Positions 5,245 to 11,617 of a stretch of DNA of 12,129 nucleotides are shown here, piece by piece. The stretch lies in assembly GCA_022565075.1 (NCBI GenBank), contig JADFKG010000050.1, positions 1 through 12,129 on the forward strand, in the 5' to 3' direction. The notes below the pieces were generated by a model. The model worked only from the letters and a program-made list of their open reading frames with translations. It had not been told where the DNA came from and did no database searches. Made by a program: the position numbers and the translations under genes. The number at the start of each line of letters is the position of its first letter. The stretch's first letter is position 1. The DNA comes from Chloroflexota bacterium (lineage in GTDB: Bacteria > Chloroflexota > Dehalococcoidia > SM23-28-2 > RBG-16-64-32).

Positions 5245-7338
5245 ATGAGTGAGTACTTCCGCTACTACCAGTGGGACGGCACCCAGGACATCGGCCCCCT
5301 GGACCCCGACGAGATCCTCGCCGGCATCACCGACGACCTGATGAACTTCGGCGACCTCGAACACGCCCTCCGCAACCTCCTCCAGCGCGGCATGCGCAAC
5401 CCCATGGGCGACCGCATGCAGGGCCTGCGAGACCTCCTCCAGCAGCTGCGCCAGCAACGCCGCCAGAAGCTCGACCAGTACAACCTCGCCTCGGTCTTCG
5501 AGGACATCCAGAAGCGCCTGGACGAGATCATGGAGCTCGAGACGGGTACGCTCGACCGCAAGCTGGCCGAGGCCCGCAGTCAGCTGGGCGATGGCGAAAA
5601 CCCGCTGCGGGCGTTCGAGGAGGCGGTCCCGGAGGCAGCTGGATCCCAGGACGAGACCACGGACGAAGAAAGCCAGCGCCTGGCCGAAATGCTGAAGAAA
5701 GTCGTGGAGAAGAAGAAGCAACAGCTGGAGAACTTGCCCGAGGACGCCGGCGGCAAGGTCAAGGGCCTGCAGGAGTACGAGTTCATGGACCCGGAGGCGG
5801 CCGCCAAGTACCAGGAACTGATGCAGATGCTGAAGCAGACCATGATGGACGGCTTCTTCAAGGACCTCCAGCAGCAGATCGCCAACATGAGCCCCGAAGA
5901 CATGGCGCGCATGAAGGAGATGATGCACGACCTCAACAAGATGCTCTCCGAGAAGATGGCCGGCGGCGAGCCCGACTTCGACGGCTTCATGGAGAAGTAC
6001 GGCGACCTCTTCGGTAACAACCCGCCACAGAACCTCGATGAGCTGATCGAGCAGATGCAGTCCGGCATCGCCGCCATGCAGGGCCTCCTCGACAGCCTGC
6101 CGCCCGAAGCCCGCCGCCAACTGCAGGACCTCCTCATGGACAAGGTCGACGACCCGCAACTCCAGCGCGAAATGCAGGAGCTGGCGATCAACCTCGACAT
6201 CCTCGGCTCCGAGCGCGAAGCCCAGTCCTACCCCTTCCGCGGCGACGAAGAGCTGGACCTCCTGCAGGCGATGGCCCTGATGGGCGACCTCCAGGAGATG
6301 GACGACCTGGAGAAGCAGCTCGACCGCACGCAGTACGGCGGCAGCCTCGACGACATCGACGAGGACAAACTTCGCGACATCCTCGGTGACGAGGCGGTCG
6401 ACACGCTGGACCAGCTCAAGGACTTCCTCCAGGCGCTGGAAGACGCGGGCTACATCCGTCGCAAGGGAAGCGCCTGGGAGCTAACGCCGCGGGGCGTCCG
6501 CAAGATCGGCGAGAAGGCGCTGGGCGAAGTCTACTCCCAGCTCAAGAAGTCGACCCAGGGCAGGCACTCGCAGCGTGACCAGGGCCACGGTGGTGAGCGC
6601 GCCGACGACACGAAACGCTACGAGTTCGGCGATCCCTTCCACCTCCACCTCGGCGAGACGATCATGAACGGCGTCTTCCGCGGCGGGCCGAAGGTTCCCG
6701 TCAAGCTCCAGCAAGAGGACTTCCAGGTCTACCGCTCCGAGACGCTGACCCAGACCGCGACCGTGATAATGCTCGACCTCTCCTGGTCGATGGCGCTGCG
6801 CGGCAGCTTCCAGGCCGCGAAGAAGGTCGCCCTCGCCCTCAACAACCTGATCCACACGCAGTTCCCCAGGGACAGCCTCTACATCGTCGGCTTCTCCGCC
6901 TACGCTCGCGAACTGAAGCCGGAGGAACTGCCGTACGTGCGCTGGGACGAGTCGGTCCTGGGCACGAACATGCATCACGCCTTCATGCTCGCTCAGCGCT
7001 TACTCTCCCGCCACAAGGGCGGCACCCGCCAGATCATCATGATCTCCGACGGCGAGCCGACCGCGCACCTGGAGAACGGCCGCTCCTACTTCGCTTATCC
7101 GCCCAGCCCCATCACGATCCGCGAGACGCTCAAGGAAGTGCGGCGCTGCACCAAGAAGGACATCGTCATCAACACCTTCATGCTGGACCGCAACTACTAC
7201 CTCAAAGAGTTCGTCAACCAGATCGCCAAGATGAACAAGGGCCGCGTCTTCTACACGACGCCCGAAAGCCTGGGCCAGTACATCCTCGTCGATTACGTCT
7301 CGCAGAAACGCAAGCGCTTCGGCGAGCGCGCCGCCTGA
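5245..7338 (+). CDS. VWA (MIDAS) domain protein, probable partner of the MoxR-like ATPase
   Basis: A 697-residue cytosolic-looking protein with no signal peptide. Long, charged, helix-rich N-terminal two-thirds contain coiled-coil-like stretches (about 60-110 and 140-170). A Met-rich region (177-285) holds 15 Met in 109 residues. A winged-helix-like segment (about 393-433, DFLQALEDAGYIRRKG to LTPRGVRKIG) comes next. The C-terminal VWA domain (about 500-690) has a complete MIDAS: DLSWS (Asp511, Ser513, Ser515), Thr574 and Asp602 in ISDGEPT, so it should bind Mg2+ or Mn2+. VWA proteins of this size act as adaptors for MoxR-type AAA+ ATPases, and the one at 1369-2778 is the obvious candidate. 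The start has GAGGAG 7 nt upstream. The final basic tail (QKRKRFGE) is also notable. Expression is probably controlled by the tandem-repeat promoter just upstream. Substrate and pathway are unknown. Confidence 0.88.
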   Translation: MSEYFRYYQWDGTQDIGPLDPDEILAGITDDLMNFGDLEHALRNLLQRGMRNPMGDRMQGLRDLLQQLRQQRRQKLDQYNLASVFEDIQKRLDEIMELETGTLDRKLAEARSQLGDGENPLRAFEEAVPEAAGSQDETTDEESQRLAEMLKKVVEKKKQQLENLPEDAGGKVKGLQEYEFMDPEAAAKYQELMQMLKQTMMDGFFKDLQQQIANMSPEDMARMKEMMHDLNKMLSEKMAGGEPDFDGFMEKYGDLFGNNPPQNLDELIEQMQSGIAAMQGLLDSLPPEARRQLQDLLMDKVDDPQLQREMQELAINLDILGSEREAQSYPFRGDEELDLLQAMALMGDLQEMDDLEKQLDRTQYGGSLDDIDEDKLRDILGDEAVDTLDQLKDFLQALEDAGYIRRKGSAWELTPRGVRKIGEKALGEVYSQLKKSTQGRHSQRDQGHGGERADDTKRYEFGDPFHLHLGETIMNGVFRGGPKVPVKLQQEDFQVYRSETLTQTATVIMLDLSWSMALRGSFQAAKKVALALNNLIHTQFPRDSLYIVGFSAYARELKPEELPYVRWDESVLGTNMHHAFMLAQRLLSRHKGGTRQIIMISDGEPTAHLENGRSYFAYPPSPITIRETLKEVRRCTKKDIVINTFMLDRNYYLKEFVNQIAKMNKGRVFYTTPESLGQYILVDYVSQKRKRFGERAA

Positions 7339-7360
7339 CCCGTCGTCATCGCCAGTGAAG

Positions 7361-7400
7361 ACGCGCTTGGCCGCATCCCCCCGGCGGCTAAGGCGAACGT
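7361..7400. terminator. Hairpin between convergent VWA and DUF1786 genes
   Basis: The left arm 7364-7374 (CGCTTGGCCGC) pairs with 7384-7395 through 11 base pairs, with one bulged G and one G-U in the plus-strand RNA. The loop is 9 nt. Three further pairs (7361-7363 with 7398-7400) are possible beyond a two-base bulge. It fills most of the 62-bp gap between two convergent stop codons. No T-tract follows on either strand, so it is either a non-canonical terminator or an mRNA 3'-end stabiliser. Confidence 0.45.
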
Positions 7401-8504
7401 CTAGGCCGCGCTCACGCCCAACGCCGTCAGCACCTCGTCCCGAGCCGACGGATGCTTCTCGGCGAACGCCCACAGAAGGCCGAAGCAGCCGGAGACCATC
7501 ATGTCCCCGTGCGGCACCGCGAAGTAGGGCGACAGACGCGATCCGCGCAGCTTCCCCCGCTGTGGCCCCGTCACCGCTACCGGCGCCGGCGCGCTGGGAT
7601 CGCCGTTCCCGCCCTCGGCGTAGAACGCCCCGTGGCCCTTGCTCCCGAAGATCTCCTCGTGCTCCAGCGTCCCGGCCGCCAGCCGCTCCGTAAACGTCTC
7701 GATCTGCTCCGCCGTCACCTCGCCCGTGTGATGCTCGTAGAGCGAAATGATCTGCGTTCCGCGCAGGTGGAAGCAGAGCGCGTGCATGTTCCCCAGGTTC
7801 AGCACAAGCTGCGGCGCGTCGTTGCGGACGTTAGTGTCCTGTAGCGTGCCGAGCGCGGCCGCGGGGCCCGTGTCCAGGAACACCGCCGGCGCCTCTGAAT
7901 CGATGCACGATACGAGCGCCCGTGCCCGCGTCAGGTACTCCGGCAGCTCATCCGGCAGGCAGGCGAACGCGCGCAGATCGTTCCTCGCCTCCACGACGCG
8001 GCGCAGGTGCTCGAAGCGGAACAGCCGGTCCGAATAACCCGGCGGTGCTGCTCCGTGGTCCAGGCAGCCCACCGCGATCCCGTCGAAGTCGCCCGGCACG
8101 TCGAACGCCGCCAGCGCCGAGCGGATCGCGTCCAGGTCCAGGTCACGCAGCCGGACCTGCTCGCCGTCCACGCGCGCCGCCTCGTCTTCGGAGACCAGCG
8201 TCACGCCCATTCGCTCCACGTTCTCCAGGTCGTCGTCGAACGTCGTTGCGGCGTCCGGCGTGGCATAGGCCGCGTGCCCGGCGCGCAGGTGGTCTTCCAG
8301 CGCCCAGTGGCACGGGCCGCCGCCGGCGATCACGCCCGTCAGCACCACCGCCCGTCCGGCAGCAGTCGCGCGCCGGATGCGCCGCGCCGCGATCTCCGTC
8401 GGCGCCGGCATGATCAGCTGCAGGGCGTTCTCGATCGCCCCCTCAGAGTCGAATAGCAGGATGTCCTGCGTGCCCGTACCGACGTCGACGGCAAGTATCC
8501 GCAT
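7401..8504 (-). CDS. DUF1786 family protein (ASKHA-like, function unknown)
   Basis: A 367-residue protein that I recognise as DUF1786 from its opening MRILAVDVGTGTQDILLFD. Database entries sometimes label this family as pyruvate formate-lyase activating enzyme-like, but no CxxxCxxC radical-SAM motif is present, so that label is not supported. Asp7 and the GTGTQ loop (9-13) resemble the phosphate-1 loop of ASKHA (actin/hexokinase/Hsp70) proteins. DTGPAAALG (211-219) and LNLGNMHALCF (235-245) could be later nucleotide-contact segments. EHHTGEVT (257-264) and VTGPQRGKL (311-319) are other conserved-looking motifs. Cytosolic; no signal or membrane segment. It has no Shine-Dalgarno; TATAAT ends 6 nt before the ATG, suggesting a leaderless mRNA. 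It is divergent from the small secreted protein at 8629. An ATP- or phosphate-dependent enzyme is possible, but no substrate can be named. Confidence 0.82.
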   Translation of the reverse strand: MRILAVDVGTGTQDILLFDSEGAIENALQLIMPAPTEIAARRIRRATAAGRAVVLTGVIAGGGPCHWALEDHLRAGHAAYATPDAATTFDDDLENVERMGVTLVSEDEAARVDGEQVRLRDLDLDAIRSALAAFDVPGDFDGIAVGCLDHGAAPPGYSDRLFRFEHLRRVVEARNDLRAFACLPDELPEYLTRARALVSCIDSEAPAVFLDTGPAAALGTLQDTNVRNDAPQLVLNLGNMHALCFHLRGTQIISLYEHHTGEVTAEQIETFTERLAAGTLEHEEIFGSKGHGAFYAEGGNGDPSAPAPVAVTGPQRGKLRGSRLSPYFAVPHGDMMVSGCFGLLWAFAEKHPSARDEVLTALGVSAA

Positions 8505-8510
8505 GCGTCA

Positions 8511-8516
8511 ATTATA
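8511..8516 (-). promoter_or_regulatory. -10 element for DUF1786 gene, leaderless spacing
   Basis: A perfect TATAAT (8516-8511 on the minus strand) is followed by TGACGC and then the ATG at 8504. With usual -10 geometry the first transcribed base is the A of the ATG. No purine-rich ribosome site and no strong -35 are seen. Confidence 0.6.
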
Positions 8517-8592
8517 TGGCGGTGAGGGGCCGCCTCGTCCGGCCCTGCACCGCTCCTTGGCCATGCCAGTCACCGAGCGCGCTCAGACAGGT

Positions 8593-8598
8593 TACAAT
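8593..8598 (+). promoter_or_regulatory. -10 element for small exported protein gene
   Basis: TACAAT (5/6 to TATAAT) lies 30 bp before the ATG at 8629. A start near 8605 leaves room for the strong ribosome site GGAGAGGAG (8613-8621), 7 nt before the ATG. No convincing -35 element is seen at 16-18 bp. It is back to back with the DUF1786 promoter about 80 bp away. Confidence 0.4.
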
Positions 8599-8628
8599 AG
8601 TCGCCGCAGATAGGAGAGGAGCATCGCG

Positions 8629-9072
8629 ATGGTCAAGAGGACACTTCCGCTGGCGATTGGCGCCATTACAATAGCGCTCGTGGTCGGCGGCATAGCCTTT
8701 GCCACGGAGCTCTCTCCTCTCGGCGATGCTGACCAGGCGGCTACCACGTCCACCCAGAGTGACCCCGTCACGCCGCTTGATGGCAACTCCGGCCAAGGGG
8801 CTGCCCATTGTAGCGACGCCACTGCGCACGCTCTCGAAGTCCTGCTGTCACGCCAGACCGCCGGCGAGTCAATCGCTGCGGTTCAGGCCTGCGGCACCGG
8901 CGCGGACGGTTCCGGAAGCTCTGGCGAGGCTGGGCCTCCGGAGTGGGTTCCGGGGCCCCCGCCCTGGGCCGGCGCCGAAGATGGCAACGCCGCTCAAGTC
9001 GCGAACGCAGGTGGGCCGCCGGACTGGGTTCCCGGGCCACCGCCCTGGGCCGGCAGCGAATCGCCGGAATAG
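8629..9072 (+). CDS. Small exported protein with two Trp/Pro-rich repeats
   Basis: I do not recognise a family for this 147-residue protein. MVKR and a hydrophobic stretch (about 6-25) followed by ATELSP suggest a signal peptide or a single membrane anchor. Residues 27-60 are polar and Ser/Thr/Gly-rich. A short helical segment is bracketed by the only two cysteines, Cys61 and Cys88, which could form a disulfide outside the cell. The C-terminus has two copies of GPP(E/D)WVPGPPPWAG (102-115 and 129-142) in a Gly/Ala/Ser-rich setting, 27 residues apart, and the protein ends shortly after the second. The ribosome site is very strong (GGAGAGGAG). It converges on serS with a 37-bp gap. A surface or wall-associated role is inferred from the export signal and repeats only. 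Confidence 0.75.
   Translation: MVKRTLPLAIGAITIALVVGGIAFATELSPLGDADQAATTSTQSDPVTPLDGNSGQGAAHCSDATAHALEVLLSRQTAGESIAAVQACGTGADGSGSSGEAGPPEWVPGPPPWAGAEDGNAAQVANAGGPPDWVPGPPPWAGSESPE
8932..9054 (+). repeat. Duplicated 14-codon Trp/Pro repeat
   Basis: Two 42-bp units (8932-8973 and 9013-9054) encode GPPEWVPGPPPWAG and GPPDWVPGPPPWAG. They differ at 4 of 42 bases, all third codon positions. Three changes are silent and one swaps Glu for Asp. This pattern is what selection on the peptide would leave. Confidence 0.9.
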
Positions 9073-9109
9073 CAGACCACCGTCCCTCCTCCTGCGATGG
9101 CGCGCGCTA

Positions 9110-10417
9110 CTACGCCGTAATCCGCTCGAGGCCGCCCATGTACGGGCGCAGCACCTCGGGCACGACGACGCTGCCGTCCGCCTGCTGGTAGTTCTCCAGC
9201 ACCGCGATCAGCGTCCGCGGTATCGCCAGGCCGGAGCCGTTCAGCGTGTGCGGGTGCTCGGGCTTCGCGCCCTTCTCCGTGCGGTAGCGGATGTTCGCCC
9301 GGCGCGCCTGGAAGTCCGTGCAGTTCGACACCGACGAGCACTCCAGCCACTCGTCCGAGCCCGGCGCCCAGACCTCGATGTCGTACGTCTTCGCCGCGTT
9401 GAAGCCGAGGTCGCCCGTGCACAGCTCGCGGATACGGTACTCCAGGCCGAGCTCCTTCGCCACGTCGGCCGCCTGCGCCGTCATCGCCTCCAGCGCCTCC
9501 GCCGACTCAGCGGGCTCAACGAAGCGGTACAGCTCGACCTTGTCGAACTGGAACCCACGCTTGATCCCGCGCACGTCGCGGCCCGCCGAGAACTTCTCGC
9601 GGCGGAAGCACGGCGTGTACGCCACGTAGTCGATCGAAAGCGTGCCCGGCTCCAGGATCTCGTCCTTGTGCATCGTCGTCAGCGCCACTTCGGCGGTCGG
9701 TATCCACCAGTAGTCTTCCTCGGCGTCGTGGAACATGTTCTCGCCGAACTTCGGCAGCCAGCCGCCGGCCCACAGGTTCTCTTCCTTGATCATCGCCGGC
9801 AGGTAGACCTCCGTGTAGCCGCGCGACGTGTGGAAGTCCAGCATCCAGGCGATCAGCGCCCGCTCCAGACGTGCTCCCGCGCCCCTGAGCACGTAGAAGC
9901 GGCTGCCCGCCAGCTTCACGCCCCGCTCGAAGTCGATGATGCCCAGCGACTCGCCGAGCTCCCAGTGTGGCCTGGCCTCGAACGCCAGCGGCTCCGGCTC
10001 GCCCGACTGCCGTACGAGGACGTTGCCGCTCTCGTCTGCGCCCTCGGGCACCGAGTCGTCCGGGATGTTCGGTATCTCCAGCATCGCCGCCTGCAGCTTC
10101 TCGCTCAGCTCGCCCAGGTGCTCCTCCAGCGAGTCCAGCTTGTCGCCGATGAACGAAGAGCGCGACACCAGGTCCGACCGGCGGTGCTCGGCGTGCTTCG
10201 CCTCCTTCGTGTCGGACCCCTTCATCGCTCGCGAGAGCTCGCCGATCTCCTTCGAGAGCGTGTTCTTCTCCGCCCGCATCCCCTCGACTTCGGTCAGCAG
10301 CTCGCGTCGCTCCGCGTCGGCTTCGATCGCCTCGTCCAGCGGCGCCTCCGTGTTCCGTCGCGCCAGCGCTTGCCGCACGCGGTCAGGCTCTTCGCGCAGC
10401 AGCCGGATGTCGAGCAT
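9110..10417 (-). CDS. serS: Seryl-tRNA synthetase
   Basis: A 435-residue class II aminoacyl-tRNA synthetase that charges tRNA-Ser (and tRNA-Sec where present) with serine in the cytosol. The N-terminal arm (about 27-112) is the long antiparallel coiled coil that grips the tRNA variable arm. The catalytic core has motif 1 around YTEVYLPAMI (201-210) and the serine-binding TAEV loop (241-244). Motif 2 spans 271-291 (FRREKFSAGRDVRG to GFQF), and motif 3 has NGSGLAIPRTLIAVLENYQ (393-411) with its invariant Arg401. The late ECSSVSNCTDFQARR block (359-373) is present. Length is normal. Two usually conserved spots differ: GGWLPKF (218-224) where TGQLPKF is common, and GFQF (288-291) where VHQF is common. 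ATG 10417 has no Shine-Dalgarno, and a -10-like element ends 8 nt upstream. There is no room for a T-box leader. Gene neighbours are not functionally related. Confidence 0.97.
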   Translation of the reverse strand: MLDIRLLREEPDRVRQALARRNTEAPLDEAIEADAERRELLTEVEGMRAEKNTLSKEIGELSRAMKGSDTKEAKHAEHRRSDLVSRSSFIGDKLDSLEEHLGELSEKLQAAMLEIPNIPDDSVPEGADESGNVLVRQSGEPEPLAFEARPHWELGESLGIIDFERGVKLAGSRFYVLRGAGARLERALIAWMLDFHTSRGYTEVYLPAMIKEENLWAGGWLPKFGENMFHDAEEDYWWIPTAEVALTTMHKDEILEPGTLSIDYVAYTPCFRREKFSAGRDVRGIKRGFQFDKVELYRFVEPAESAEALEAMTAQAADVAKELGLEYRIRELCTGDLGFNAAKTYDIEVWAPGSDEWLECSSVSNCTDFQARRANIRYRTEKGAKPEHPHTLNGSGLAIPRTLIAVLENYQQADGSVVVPEVLRPYMGGLERITA

Positions 10418-10425
10418 GCGACAAG

Positions 10426-10453
10426 AGTGTCAGGCAACCGCACCGACGGTCAA
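10426..10453 (-). promoter_or_regulatory. serS promoter, near-leaderless
   Basis: TTGACC (10453-10448, 5/6) is followed by a 16-bp spacer and GACACT (10431-10426, only 3/6 but with the key A2 and T6). That element ends 8 nt before the serS ATG, so the transcript would start within about two bases of it. No ribosome site is visible in the gap. Confidence 0.45.
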
Positions 10454-10539
10454 GCGGCAGCGCCGAGTCGCAACCTACACCGTGCCGCGCGCGTTCTGAT
10501 GAGTGACAACGAGACCGCTTTCACCGGAAGGAGCAGCCG

Positions 10540-11073
10540 ATGCCCCGGTTCTTGATCCTCACCGTCGTTGCCGTCGCCCTCCTCGCCGTCGCCGCCTGTA
10601 GCGATGACGACGACGGAGCGACGCCATCCCCATCACCAGTCCCCTCGCTCACGGAGACCCAGCCGCCTGCCTCACCTTCGCCGACGCCGACGCCGACGTC
10701 GACGTCGACGCCGACGCCGACGCTGTTCCCCAACGTCTGCCTCCCCAACCCCGACCCGGCCACCGCCGCCTTCCAGGTCCTCGACCAGCCGGCGCCCTCC
10801 GCGGTGGTGACGAGCCCCGTCACCGTGAGCGGCCAGGTTAACTACTTCGAGGCGACGTACCAGATCGCGATCTACGACGCGAGCGGTGCGCCGCTCGTCG
10901 AGACCTTCGGCACGGCCCAACAGCCGGACATCGGGGTGATCGGTCCGTTCAGCCACGACGTCACGTTCACCGTCTCCGAGCCGACGCCAGCGTGCCTCTG
11001 GGTCTACGAGCAAAGCGCAATGGACGGAAGCCCGGTCCGCGTCGGCCAGGTGCCGCTCCTCTTGCTCCCCTGA
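10540..11073 (+). CDS. Lipoprotein with Gmad2-type immunoglobulin-like domain
   Basis: A 177-residue predicted lipoprotein. The hydrophobic signal peptide (about 4-19) ends in the lipobox VAAC with Cys20 as the lipidated residue, followed by acidic SDDDD. A Pro/Ser/Thr linker (about 28-63) acts as a spacer. Residues about 78-176 fit a Gmad2 immunoglobulin-like domain (VLDQPAPSAVVTSPVTVSGQ, then NYFEATYQIAIYDASG, then a closing strand near VGQVPLLLL). That domain is known in spore-germination and other cell-surface proteins. Its presence here does not imply sporulation. Cys67 and Cys152 could form a disulfide. The domain is probably displayed outside the cell; a ligand is unknown. Start: ATG 10540 with GGAAGGAG (10526-10533) 6 nt upstream. 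No clear promoter is seen in the 122-bp gap shared with serS. The stop codon forms one end of a palindrome shared with the Nudix gene. Confidence 0.85.
   Translation: MPRFLILTVVAVALLAVAACSDDDDGATPSPSPVPSLTETQPPASPSPTPTPTSTSTPTPTLFPNVCLPNPDPATAAFQVLDQPAPSAVVTSPVTVSGQVNYFEATYQIAIYDASGAPLVETFGTAQQPDIGVIGPFSHDVTFTVSEPTPACLWVYEQSAMDGSPVRVGQVPLLLLP
10681..10722 (+). repeat. NCG trinucleotide repeat in lipoprotein linker
   Basis: Fourteen consecutive in-frame NCG codons (CCG, ACG and TCG) encode residues 48-61 of the lipoprotein, alternating Thr with Pro or Ser. The near-perfect 3- and 6-bp periodicity makes this stretch more slippage-prone than the linkers at the left end. Length changes would stay in frame. 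Confidence 0.85.
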
Positions 11074-11087
11074 GGCCCGGCCTCAGG
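11069..11087. terminator. 19-bp palindrome spanning two convergent stop codons
   Basis: CCTGAGGCC-C-GGCCTCAGG has perfect 9-base arms around one central base. The lipoprotein TGA (11071-11073) lies in the left arm and the Nudix TGA (11085-11083, minus) in the right arm. In RNA either strand can fold an 8-bp stem with a 3-nt loop. No T-tract follows on either side, so it may be a Rho-type or non-canonical bidirectional terminator. Confidence 0.55.
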
Positions 11088-11595
11088 CCGAGCGCGAGCG
11101 CACCGCTGTGATCGCGGCCAGCGCCAGCGTGCGCACGTCTTCCCGGACTGCGGTGGCGGTCGTGTCCGGCAGACCGGGGTCCAGCGTGCAGTTGTCTCGC
11201 AGCTCCGCCTCGGTCACCCAGGTCAGCGAGGGGTCATCCACCGTGCCGTGGTCCGCGCCGTCGACGGGTTGCACGAAGTAGATCAGGTCGATGTGCATGT
11301 GCGCCGGCTCTTTAGCGTCCGGGATATCCTCGAGCAGGATCGTGTACGGCGCGGGGAGCTGCCGTGGCTGCGCGAACGCGTGGGACGGCGACGTCGCCAC
11401 CACCTCGCAGACCAGCCCCGTCTCCTCGCGCACCTCTCGCAGCGCTGCCTCCGCCGGCTCCTCGTCCGGCTCGATGTGGCCGCCAGGCGGCAACCACTGC
11501 GCCAGCCGCTTGTGCCAGTGCAGGAGCGTCGCCTCGCCGCGCACGACGAACGCCGTCGCCGTGAAGTGCTTCCTGATATGCGGTGACTCTGACAT
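11083..11595 (-). CDS. Nudix hydrolase
   Basis: A 170-residue Nudix-superfamily hydrolase. Such enzymes cleave nucleoside diphosphates linked to another moiety. The Nudix box is complete: Gly39-X5-Glu45-X7-Arg53-Glu54-Val55-X-Glu57-Glu58-X-Gly60-Leu61, which includes the metal-binding glutamates. The preceding LAQWLPPGGH (31-40) and an HWHK segment (26-29) are as expected for this fold. Substrate cannot be read from the sequence; (d)NTP clean-up is one possibility. It lies 22 nt after the HAD gene in the same orientation, and GAGGA sits about 7 nt before the ATG, so it is probably translated as the second gene of a two-gene operon. Its stop codon shares a palindrome with the convergent lipoprotein gene. 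Confidence 0.92.
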   Translation of the reverse strand: MSESPHIRKHFTATAFVVRGEATLLHWHKRLAQWLPPGGHIEPDEEPAEAALREVREETGLVCEVVATSPSHAFAQPRQLPAPYTILLEDIPDAKEPAHMHIDLIYFVQPVDGADHGTVDDPSLTWVTEAELRDNCTLDPGLPDTTATAVREDVRTLALAAITAVRSRSA

Positions 11596-11617
11596 GCGTT
11601 CGTCCTCGCGACGAACG

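Noticed and set aside
5049..5246. 65-residue minus-strand open frame in the cyclase/VWA gap
   Set aside because: No ribosome site, and it would run through the VWA promoter and the CRP-like palindrome; no family resemblance.
5086..6159. 357-residue minus-strand open frame opposite the VWA gene
   Set aside because: It is rich in Leu, Val, His and Glu in a pattern typical of antisense GC-rich coding DNA; the plus strand has a strong ribosome site and complete VWA motifs.
10418..10539. T-box riboswitch before serS
   Set aside because: The predicted promoter lies within 36 bp of the ATG, leaving no room for a leader, and no T-box consensus is visible.
8699..10555. 618-residue plus-strand open frame antisense to serS
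   Set aside because: It is an Arg-rich shadow of a clear SerRS gene and also overlaps the small exported protein out of frame; no start signal or recognisable domain.
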